Shown: one piece after another, positions 18,625 to 25,697 of the stretch | How the letters are laid out: each line of letters starts with the position of its first letter | How positions within the stretch are numbered: position 1 is the stretch's first letter | NCBI GenBank assembly: GCA_036847185.1 | Contig: DAIUAM010000013.1 | Coordinates: 9,231-73,230 of the forward strand | Source of the DNA: UBA4738 sp002413305 | GTDB taxonomy: Bacteria; Actinomycetota; UBA4738 | DNA: 64,000 bases | Direction: 5' to 3' | Notes under the pieces: model-generated | Seen by the model: the letters and a program-made list of their open reading frames with translations, nothing else | What the model was told of the DNA's origin: nothing | The model's database searches: none | Position numbers and translations under genes: made by a program

Positions 18625-19236
18625 ATGGACGGGCAAGATCGTGGCCAGGCCTTCGTGGAGGCGTTGGCCGTGCGGGACTTTGAGGCCCTGCGGGCGCTGC
18701 TGTCGGAGGACATCCAGTTCCGCATGCTGTTGCCGCCGGGACCCCAACACGAGAACGGAGCCGCCTTGGCGGCAAGGAGGTTCGTCGACTGGTTCGGCAG
18801 CGCCTACTACTTCGAGCTGGAGGCTTCCAGCATCGAATCCGTGGCCGACCGGCTCGCCATCACCTACCGCTTCCGCCTTCACGACAGGGACGGCTGGCAG
18901 GTGATCGAGCAGCATCTGATGACCGACGTAGGTGCGGATGGGCGCGTGGAGGCGATCGACCTCTTGTGCTCCGGATTCCGCCCCCTGGCCGAGCCCGCTT
19001 CCGAGGGGGTCCATGACTTCGACGCCGCCGAACTCGGGTGCGCCGACGGCCTGGCCGGAGAGTTCCGCCGGCGGATCCGCGCCATCCCGGTCGGCGACGT
19101 GCTGGTGGTGACCGCACGTGACCCCGCCGCGAAGGAGGATCTCCCACCGCTGGCTCGGATGATGGGCCACTCGGTCCGTTCGGTCGAGACGCCGGGTGAC
19201 GGGCGCCTCCTGATCACAGTGGAGAGGGGACGATGA
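18625..19236 (+). CDS. NTF2/SnoaL-like domain fused to a TusA-like sulfur-carrier domain
   Basis: A two-domain protein of 203 residues. Residues ~5-118 have the NTF2-like cone fold pattern (FVEALAVRDFEALRALLSEDIQFR, then a basket ending QHLMTDVGADGRVEAIDLL). Residues ~130-203 are TusA/SirA-like: FDAAELGCADGLAGEFRRRI contains the persulfide-carrying Cys139. VLVVTARDPAAKEDLPPLARMMGHSV and the closing LITVERG match the family. The usual CPxP becomes CADG. It overlaps the DsrE-like gene by ATGA, so the two probably exchange sulfane sulfur. A GAGGAGG ribosome-binding site precedes ATG 18625. Confidence 0.75.
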   Translation: MDGQDRGQAFVEALAVRDFEALRALLSEDIQFRMLLPPGPQHENGAALAARRFVDWFGSAYYFELEASSIESVADRLAITYRFRLHDRDGWQVIEQHLMTDVGADGRVEAIDLLCSGFRPLAEPASEGVHDFDAAELGCADGLAGEFRRRIRAIPVGDVLVVTARDPAAKEDLPPLARMMGHSVRSVETPGDGRLLITVERGR

Positions 19237-19598
19237 GCGACAAGCTGATCTTCAACTGCACGTACGGCAAGGAGGATCCGGAGCGGGCCACGCTTCCGTT
19301 CGTGGCGGCGAACATCGCCGCCATCGCGGGGCAGGACGCCGTGGTCCTCTGCACAATCGAGGCGGTGTGGCTCGGCACGGCGGGCGGGGCCGACGGCATC
19401 GCCCAGCCGGGGCTCCCCGTGCTGACCGACCTCTATCAGGAGTTCGTCGAGAACGGCGGCCAGGTGTGGCTGTGCGGCGCCTGTGCCAAGCCTCGCGGCA
19501 TCGTCGAGGAGCATTTGGCCAAGGGGTCCGCCATCGTCGGCGCGGCCAAGGTGGTGGAGGAGGTCATTGCGGGCGCCAAGACCGTGGCATTCGCGTAG
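19233..19598 (+). CDS. DsrE/DsrF-like sulfur-relay family protein
   Basis: A protein of 121 residues with the DsrE fold: FNCTYGKEDPERATLPFVAANIAA at the start, AVVLCTIEAVWLGTAGGADGI in the middle and VWLCGACAKPRGI near 87-99. Its two cysteines sit in CGAC, the place where DsrE-type proteins bind persulfide. Partners of this family hand sulfur between TusA-like carriers and downstream enzymes. Its start is embedded in the stop of the TusA-fusion gene (ATGA), indicating a two-gene operon. Confidence 0.8.
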   Translation: MSDKLIFNCTYGKEDPERATLPFVAANIAAIAGQDAVVLCTIEAVWLGTAGGADGIAQPGLPVLTDLYQEFVENGGQVWLCGACAKPRGIVEEHLAKGSAIVGAAKVVEEVIAGAKTVAFA

Positions 19599-19646
19599 GG
19601 CAGGATCGGCACTGTTGCGTTGACCGAAGCCAGGTCATATCGATGG

Positions 19647-19667
19647 CATTCCCGGTTGGCGGGAATG
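19647..19667 (+). terminator. Stem-loop downstream of the TusA-DsrE operon
   Basis: CATTCCCG (19647-19654) pairs perfectly with CGGGAATG (19660-19667) around the loop GTTGG, 48 bases after the DsrE-like stop. There is no T-run, as is common in high-GC terminators. Its role as terminator is inferred. Confidence 0.45.
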
Positions 19668-19831
19668 AGCCGCCCCCGCTACCATGCCCGGCCAACTGAA
19701 CCTACCTCCGGCGGGGAGCCGGCGGACAGATGAGGAAGGTCTGGATGGAGGCTCGACGGCGTCGGGGCGCCGGGCGAGCCTCTTCGTTCTGAGCGAAGGT
19801 CACGCGGCTCTGCGAAGCGAAAGAGTCGGCC

Positions 19832-20128
19832 GTGAGCGGGTATCTCGCAGGCCTCCGGTGCCGGGAGTGCGATGCCCGGCACCTCGCCGAGGCGATGTCC
19901 GCCTGCGACCGGTGCTTCGGACCGCTCGAGCCCGTGTACGACCTGGATCGCCTGCGCGCGGAAGTGACGCGCGCCGAGATCGAAGCCGGGCCGCGTTCGC
20001 TCACCGTGAGCGCCACGATCGAGCCGAAGCTCGGAGCCCTCAGCGAGGCGATCTCGGTCAAGCGGTACCCGGCCAGGACGTTGTCGGTGGGTAGGTCTAC
20101 CGTGGACGGACACAGGCGCCCACCGTGA
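19832..20128 (+). pseudogene. Remnant of a threonine synthase gene (N-terminal fragment)
   Basis: The first ~55 residues (YLAGLRCRECDARHLAEAMSACDRCFGPLEPVYDLDRLRAEVTR to IEAGPRS) match the N-terminal zinc-ribbon-like region of pyridoxal-phosphate threonine synthases, with both CxxC pairs intact. After GPRS (about 19995) the similarity ends and an unrelated 43-residue tail leads to a stop, with no PLP domain. I see no other part of thrC nearby. It is therefore a truncated relic, or less likely a small zinc protein made from it. The 233 bases between the DsrE-like gene and this start contain only a hairpin. Confidence 0.5.
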
Positions 20129-20141
20129 AGAAGGGGAGACC

Positions 20142-20711
20142 ATGACGACACTCGAGAACCGGCCGAACACCGCGCTCCTCGTGATCGACGTGCAGAACGG
20201 CGTCGTCGAGGGGGCTCACGAGCGCGACGCGGTCGTTGCGAACGTCGGCAGCCTTGTCGAGAAGGCGCGGCGGGAACGGGTCCCCATCGTCTGGGTCCAG
20301 CACTCCGACGAGCAGCTGGCGAGGGGGAGTGACGACTGGCGGATCGTCCCCGAGCTGACTCCGGGCGGCGCCGAGCCGCTCGTCGAGAAGAACTACGGCG
20401 ACTCCTTCGAGGACACCACCCTCGAGACCGTGCTGTCGGGCCTCGGAGTCGGGCGACTCGTGGTCGTCGGCGTTCAGACCGATGCGTGCATCCGCTCCAC
20501 GCTCCACGGCGCGTTCGTCAGGGGATACGACGCGACCCTGGTCAGCGACGCCCACACGACCGAGGACCAGACGCCATGGGGGGCGCCGCCGCCGGACCAG
20601 GTCATCGCGCACACGAACCTGTACTGGACCTACCAGACGGCGCCGGGGCGGACGGCCGGGACGGTCGAGACCAAGGATGTCGACTTCGGCGGCACGTTCT
20701 CACCAACCTGA
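20142..20711 (+). CDS. Isochorismatase-like cysteine hydrolase
   Basis: A hydrolase of 189 residues with the alpha/beta fold of the isochorismatase/nicotinamidase superfamily. The catalytic triad is visible: Asp16 in LLVIDVQNG, Lys83 in VEKNYGDSF and Cys116 in VGVQTDACIRSTLHGA. A cis-peptide-type segment VVVGVQTD precedes the Cys. Relatives cleave amides, N-carbamoyl groups or vinyl ethers; which substrate applies is not readable. The ATG at 20142 follows a GAAGGGGAG ribosome-binding site. It is transcribed with, but 57 bases ahead of, murA, which appears to have its own promoter. Confidence 0.85.
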   Translation: MTTLENRPNTALLVIDVQNGVVEGAHERDAVVANVGSLVEKARRERVPIVWVQHSDEQLARGSDDWRIVPELTPGGAEPLVEKNYGDSFEDTTLETVLSGLGVGRLVVVGVQTDACIRSTLHGAFVRGYDATLVSDAHTTEDQTPWGAPPPDQVIAHTNLYWTYQTAPGRTAGTVETKDVDFGGTFSPT

Positions 20712-20752
20712 CGGGCCGGATACATCTCGCCGCCTGGGGCGCCGGCGCACCC

Positions 20753-20758
20753 TAGAAT
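20753..20758 (+). promoter_or_regulatory. -10 hexamer of the murA promoter, probably leaderless
   Basis: TAGAAT lies 10 bases before the murA ATG (20769). Transcription would begin within a few bases of the start codon. No good -35 box is visible. Confidence 0.45.
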
Positions 20759-20768
20759 CCTCCTACCG

Positions 20769-22046
20769 ATGGATCGATTCCTCATCACTGGCGGGCGCCG
20801 CTTGGACGGCACCGTGAAGATCGGCGGCGCGAAGAACTCCGCGCTGAAGCTGATGGCGGCAGCGCTGCTCGCCGACGGGCCGACCGTGCTGGAGAACGTC
20901 CCGAAGATCCTCGATTGCAGGACCATGGCCGACGTCCTGGCGCATCTCGGCGCCGAAGTGACCTGGGGCGATTCGATCCTCACCCTCGACACGGCCGGCG
21001 CGGATGGGATGGAGGCGCCGTACGAGCTCGTCCGGCGGATGCGAGCCTCGATCATCGTCCTGGGGCCACTGCTGGCGCGGCACGGCCGCGGACGGGTGGC
21101 CATGCCGGGGGGCTGCAACATCGGCTCGCGCCAGATCGACCTCCACCTCAAAGGGTTGGAACGCATGGGGGTCGCCTTCGCTTACGAGCACGGGTTCCTG
21201 GAGGCGACCGCACCGAGCGGCCTCCACGGCGCCACGATCTGGCTGGACTTCCCGAGCGTCGGCGCCACCGAGAACGTCCTGATGGCGGCCGTCTCCGCGC
21301 AGGGTTCGACCGTCATCGAGAACGCGGCCCGCGAACCCGAGATCCAGGACCTCGCCCACCTGCTGGCCGAGATGGGCGCCAAGATCCAGGGCGCGGGCAC
21401 CACCACGATCGAGATCGAAGGGACGCCCGGCCCGTTCGCCGCGGTCCGCCACCGGGTCGTCCCGGACCGGATCGAGGCCGGCACCTACGCCATCGCCGTC
21501 TGCGCGGCCGGCGGGAAAGTGTTCCTGGAGAGCGCCCGGACCGAACACCTCGAGATGCCGCTGGACAAGTTGGCCGACGCCGGGGCCACGATCCGGGCCG
21601 ACGAGGGCGGCCTGCACGTGGAGATGGCGGAACGGGCCCGTTCGGTCGACTTCGTGACGCTCCCGTACCCGGGGTTCCCGACCGATCTTCAGCCCCAGAT
21701 GATGTCCCTGCTCGCGGCGGCCCGCGGGACGAGCATCGCCACGGAGAACGTATTCGAGAGCCGGTTCATGTTCGTCGATGAGCTGAACCGGATGGGCGCC
21801 GACATCCGAACGGAAGGCCACCACGCGGTCATCCGGGGAGTCGAACGGCTCTCGGCGGCGCCGGTCCGGGCGCTGGACATCCGGGCCGGGGCGGCGATGG
21901 TGGTTGCGGGCCTGGCCGCCGACGGCACCACCGAGATCTCGGACGTGTACCACATCGACCGGGGGTACGAGGACCTGGAGGGCAGGCTGGCCTCGCTGGG
22001 CGCGGACATCCGCCGCGAACCCTCCGAGTGGCCGGCCCTCGGGTGA
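20769..22046 (+). CDS. murA: UDP-N-acetylglucosamine 1-carboxyvinyltransferase
   Basis: First committed step of peptidoglycan synthesis: transfer of enolpyruvate from PEP to UDP-GlcNAc, in the cytoplasm. The 425-residue protein has the substrate-binding Lys in GGAKNSALKLM (about 19-29) and the catalytic Cys116 in MPGGCNIGSR. Because Cys rather than Asp is present, the enzyme should be of the fosfomycin-sensitive type. The C-terminal motif TEISDVYHIDRGYEDLEGRLASLGA is diagnostic. The stop overlaps the next start as GTGA. Confidence 0.96.
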   Translation: MDRFLITGGRRLDGTVKIGGAKNSALKLMAAALLADGPTVLENVPKILDCRTMADVLAHLGAEVTWGDSILTLDTAGADGMEAPYELVRRMRASIIVLGPLLARHGRGRVAMPGGCNIGSRQIDLHLKGLERMGVAFAYEHGFLEATAPSGLHGATIWLDFPSVGATENVLMAAVSAQGSTVIENAAREPEIQDLAHLLAEMGAKIQGAGTTTIEIEGTPGPFAAVRHRVVPDRIEAGTYAIAVCAAGGKVFLESARTEHLEMPLDKLADAGATIRADEGGLHVEMAERARSVDFVTLPYPGFPTDLQPQMMSLLAAARGTSIATENVFESRFMFVDELNRMGADIRTEGHHAVIRGVERLSAAPVRALDIRAGAAMVVAGLAADGTTEISDVYHIDRGYEDLEGRLASLGADIRREPSEWPALG

Positions 22047-23908
22047 GCCGAGCGCGGCCGGCGTTCCTCCTGCTCCTCGGCGCCTCGCTCGCTGTCCTGC
22101 CCGGGCTCGCCCTCCTGGGGGCGGGTCCCGCCTCGGCGTCGGCGGACCGGGCGGCCGTGAGCCCAGGCCGCAAGGCCGTCCTCGTCCTGGTGCGCGAGGT
22201 CTCGTTCGAACAGCTCCTCGCCTTCCCGGACTACGGCGCGCTGGCGCGGTCGGGAGGAGCCGGCCTGATGACCGACCGGGCCGGCTCCGGGAACCGGTGG
22301 GCGGCTGCCTACGAGACCGTGCTGAACGGAACCGTGTCCGACGCGAGCACCCGTGGGGTCCCGGCCCTGTACGCCGCGCTGCGCGCCCACGGCGTCCGCA
22401 TCTGCCTCGAAGAACCGCTCGGCCCGGGAGGCGGGTTCCCCGGCTGCCTCGAAGCGCCCGGCCCGGCGCTGCTCGTGTTCGATGACACCTACCCGAAGCC
22501 GCGGGTCGCTCCGCCCCCGGTCGAGTCGCTGGTGCGAGGGTCGACGCCGACCCTGCTGATCGGTGCCTCCATCGTCCCCTCGCCCGCGATGGACAGGGTG
22601 GGAGACCAGGTGACGGGGATCGTGATGGCGGAGCGGCGGCCCGACCGCCTGTTTCCGGCGAGGGGTTCGATGCACGCGCTCACCTCGAACACCACGCGGT
22701 TCGACGGCCTGGTTGCGAGCGTCGACGTCGCGCCCAGCGTCCTCGACTGGTTCGGGATCCCGGCGCCCTCCACGATGGACGGCCTGCCGATCCGGATCGT
22801 GCCGGGCGCGCCGGCGCCGTTCGGGCTGCATCGTCTGCACCTCGAACAGCGGCGGGTCCGGCTGCCGGTGGACCTCGGCGAGATCGGATTCATCGGCGCG
22901 GTGGGCCTGGCCGGGATCGCCGCACTGGTCTGGCTGACCAAGCGCGACCGGCTCCCGGCGAGGGCTTCGGCGGTGCTTCGGTTCCTGGTGGTGGCCGGGG
23001 TCGGGTTCCTCCTGGTCGTGCTCGAAGGCGGCCTGCTCCCGCGCTTCACGTACGCGATGGTCCTGCCGTACCTGGTGCTGGCCACGGCAGGACTGGCCGC
23101 GCTGGCGATCGCGGCACGATGGCGCCGGCCGTTCGGGCCGTTCGTCTTCGTCGGCGCCGTCGGGCTGGCCGGGCTGGTCCTGGACGCGACGGTGGGAGGG
23201 CGGGCCCTCCGCATGCCGCTGTACGGGGGGACCATGTTCGACGGCGTGCGGTTCTATGGCCTGCCGAACCTCTTCGTCGCGTTCCTGCTGGCCAGCGCCC
23301 TGTTCGTCGCGCACGCACTGTCCCGCCGGGCCGGCTTCGCGGTGTTGTTCGCCGCCGGCTTGTTCGCCGGCTTCCCGGGGCTGGGGGCGAACATCGGGGC
23401 GGCGGCCGCGCTGCTGGTGGCGGCGGTGTTGTGGTGGTGGTTCCGGGGTCAGGCGCGGCGCCCGCTGGGTCTGGCAACTGCCGGCGTCGGTGCGGTCGCC
23501 GGTATGGGGTTGGTCTTCCTGGCGAACCGGCTCAGCTCCGCCACTCCCACCCACGTGACCCGGTTCATCCATCGCGGCGGAGGGCATCTCTCGTACGTGT
23601 TCGACACCGTCCGTCGCCGCCTGGACGTCGGGTTCGGGCAGTTCACGCATGTGCCTGCCGCCTGGATCCCGATCGTCGGCCTGCCCGTCGTGCTGATGCT
23701 GGCCCTGCGGGGGCCGGGTCCGATCGGCCGCGGGCTCCGACCGGAACCCCAATGGCGGTCGGCGATCGTGGCGCTGGTGCTGGCCAGCGTGGTGGCGTAC
23801 CTGGCTGCGGACACCGGTGTCGCGGCGGCGGGCCCGGCCTTCCTCTACGCGATGGCCATGATGATCTTCCCGGCACTGGTGCCGGCCGAAGCCTCAAGCC
23901 AGGCATGA
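22043..23908 (+). CDS. Large membrane protein with an extracytoplasmic alkaline-phosphatase-like domain
   Basis: A protein of 621 residues whose function I do not recognise. It has a signal peptide (about 1-33, ending near PASASA), then a ~240-residue exported domain. That domain begins KAVLVLVREVSFEQLLAFPDYGALARSGGAGLMTDRA and contains VDVAPSVLDWFGIPAP, a layout reminiscent of alkaline phosphatase/sulfatase-superfamily proteins. Ten or more membrane helices fill residues ~280-620. The GTG at 22043 overlaps the murA stop by 4 bases, suggesting a cell-envelope role. Similar signal-peptide plus multi-helix proteins occur in Actinomycetota as uncharacterised membrane proteins. Confidence 0.6.
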   Translation: MSRARPAFLLLLGASLAVLPGLALLGAGPASASADRAAVSPGRKAVLVLVREVSFEQLLAFPDYGALARSGGAGLMTDRAGSGNRWAAAYETVLNGTVSDASTRGVPALYAALRAHGVRICLEEPLGPGGGFPGCLEAPGPALLVFDDTYPKPRVAPPPVESLVRGSTPTLLIGASIVPSPAMDRVGDQVTGIVMAERRPDRLFPARGSMHALTSNTTRFDGLVASVDVAPSVLDWFGIPAPSTMDGLPIRIVPGAPAPFGLHRLHLEQRRVRLPVDLGEIGFIGAVGLAGIAALVWLTKRDRLPARASAVLRFLVVAGVGFLLVVLEGGLLPRFTYAMVLPYLVLATAGLAALAIAARWRRPFGPFVFVGAVGLAGLVLDATVGGRALRMPLYGGTMFDGVRFYGLPNLFVAFLLASALFVAHALSRRAGFAVLFAAGLFAGFPGLGANIGAAAALLVAAVLWWWFRGQARRPLGLATAGVGAVAGMGLVFLANRLSSATPTHVTRFIHRGGGHLSYVFDTVRRRLDVGFGQFTHVPAAWIPIVGLPVVLMLALRGPGPIGRGLRPEPQWRSAIVALVLASVVAYLAADTGVAAAGPAFLYAMAMMIFPALVPAEASSQA

Positions 23909-25056
23909 GCGACCGCGTCGAGCTGATCTGGTACGGCGACGACATCCCTTGGTACGACCACGGCCCCGAGCACCCCCTTCGGCCGGCACGGGTGATCCTG
24001 ACCCGCGACCTCATCAACGCCTACGGAATCATCGACCGGAAGGTGGTGTTCGAAACGCCCGGCCGCACCGCCACCGACCAGGAGCTCCTGACCGTCCATA
24101 CCGAGCGCTACCTCGACGCGACGAAGCGGGCCGGCCGTGGCGAACCGGGGCCGTGGTTCGAGTTCGGCTACGGTCCCGGTGACAACCCGATCTTCCCGGG
24201 TATGCACGAATCCTCGGCCCGGGTGGCCGGCTGTTCGCTGGTGGCCGCTGAAGCCGTGTGGACGGGGCGCGCCCAGCACGCGTTCAACCCGGCCGGCGGG
24301 CTGCATCACGCGATGCCCGAACGGGCCAGCGGTTTCTGCGTGTACGACGACCCTGCGCTGGCCATCCGGTGGCTCCTGTCGAACGGTGCCGGGCGGGTCG
24401 CCTACATCGACGTCGACGTCCATCACGGCGACGGCCCCCAGGCCATCTTCTACGACGACCCACGGGTGCTCACGATCTCGCTCCACCAGACCGGCCGGAC
24501 GCTGTTCCCTGGCACGGGGTTCGTCGAGGAGATGGGGCGTGGCGAGGCGAGGGGCACGAAGGTGAACATCCCTCTCCCGCCATTCACCGGCGGGGCCGAG
24601 TGGCTGCTGGCCTTCGACGCCGTGGTCCCGCCGCTGATCGAAGCGTGGAAACCGGACGTGCTGGTCACGCAGCTGGGGTGCGACACGCACCATACGGACC
24701 CACTGGCCATGATGGCCCTGACCACGGGAACGTACCGGGAGACCGCCCGCCGTCTCCACGACCTTGCCCACCGCACGGCGGGCGGGAGGTGGGTGGCGAC
24801 GGGAGGCGGCGGCTACCAATGGGCACGGGTGGTCCCGCGGGCGTGGACGATCTACTTCGCCGAGATGGCCGGCGCCGAGCTCCCCGACGCACTCCCGGAG
24901 GCCTGGATCGAAGAGGCCGAACGCGAGCTGGGGTCGGAGGTCCCCTCGACGCTCTCCGAGCCATCCGTCTCGGGCCGCGCTCCCCGGGAGACCGTGATGG
25001 CCGTGGTCGCCGACGTGAAGCGGTCGATCTTCCCGCATCACGGGATCTCCGGCTGA
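23905..25056 (+). CDS. Histone deacetylase/acetoin utilization (AcuC)-family zinc hydrolase
   Basis: A protein of 383 residues with the arginase/deacetylase fold. Active-site pieces are visible in order: the His pair region GGLHHAMPERASGFCVYDD, the zinc ligands in YIDVDVHHGDGPQAIFY (Asp and His), a second Asp in LGCDTHHTDPL, and the transition-state Tyr in TGGGGYQW. Bacterial members deacetylate acetyl-lysine (for example on acetyl-CoA synthetase) or small acetylamides; the substrate is not predictable here. ATG 23905 overlaps the preceding stop as ATGA. The C-terminal ~40 residues are a variable tail. Confidence 0.88.
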   Translation: MSDRVELIWYGDDIPWYDHGPEHPLRPARVILTRDLINAYGIIDRKVVFETPGRTATDQELLTVHTERYLDATKRAGRGEPGPWFEFGYGPGDNPIFPGMHESSARVAGCSLVAAEAVWTGRAQHAFNPAGGLHHAMPERASGFCVYDDPALAIRWLLSNGAGRVAYIDVDVHHGDGPQAIFYDDPRVLTISLHQTGRTLFPGTGFVEEMGRGEARGTKVNIPLPPFTGGAEWLLAFDAVVPPLIEAWKPDVLVTQLGCDTHHTDPLAMMALTTGTYRETARRLHDLAHRTAGGRWVATGGGGYQWARVVPRAWTIYFAEMAGAELPDALPEAWIEEAERELGSEVPSTLSEPSVSGRAPRETVMAVVADVKRSIFPHHGISG

Positions 25057-25083
25057 CCGGACCCGCCTAGACTGCATCGCACA

Positions 25084-25413
25084 TTGAGGACCTGTTCGAA
25101 CTGCGGCAGCGCGAACCCAGCCGACGCCCGATTCTGTTTCCACTGCGGCCTGCCCCTGGCGGACACGTGTCCGAGCTGCGGCGCCGACCTCGTGCCGGGA
25201 GCCCGCTTCTGTCCCTCCTGCGGCACCCCGCTCTCCCCACCGGACGACGGCCCGGCGGAACGCAAGCTGGTGACGATGCTGTTCGCCGACGTGACCGGAT
25301 CCACGGGGCTTGGAGAGCGCCTGGATCCCGAGCATCTCGGGGACGTCCTGAGCGCCTTCTTCGCGGCCATTCGGCGGGAGCTCGAGGCGGGACGGCCGCG
25401 ATCCCGGGCATGA
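25084..25413 (+). pseudogene. Truncated zinc-ribbon/class III cyclase gene
   Basis: A 109-residue frame from TTG 25084, 10 bases behind a TAGACT hexamer (25068-25073). It encodes a double zinc ribbon (CSNCGSANPADARFCFHCGLPL and CPSCGADLVPGARFCPSCGTPL). It then runs into the first ~45 residues of a cyclase domain (RKLVTMLFADVTGSTGLGERLDPEHLGDVLSAFF). It stops where relatives read through to the GDAVMAVFG motif; the catalytic second metal site and everything after it are missing. The following 284 bases (25414-25697) contain no recognisable gene. It is probably the stump of a cyclase-ATPase gene like the one at 25698-28913. Confidence 0.6.
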
Positions 25414-25697
25414 GACAAGGAGCCTCAGTGGGCGGGCCGATAGGGCAGGGACTCCATCTCAGGCCGGAGCACTGCCGGCGGGCGCAGAGGTCGGGCCGAG
25501 TCAGCTCTTCTGGGCCGCGACCCAGGCCCGATGAATACTTCCCTGGGCTGAACAGCGTCGACACCACTCGGGTCATCGAGGGCGAGCCGAACCTTTCGGA
25601 CCAGGGGTCCGCTGCTCGTCGAGGTCGCTCTCGCCTCCCAACCCTGGCGCGACATGCGAAGGCATCCCGAATGTTCGCAGAGAACGTCGAACGGAGA

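Noticed and set aside
19668..19831. Riboswitch or RNase P-like RNA before the threonine synthase remnant
   Set aside because: There are GC-rich stems and a GAGGAAGG stretch, but no known consensus core could be matched.
21689..23752. A 687-codon open frame antisense to murA and the membrane protein
   Set aside because: Low-complexity His/Arg/Gln-rich sequence, no motif; an antisense shadow.
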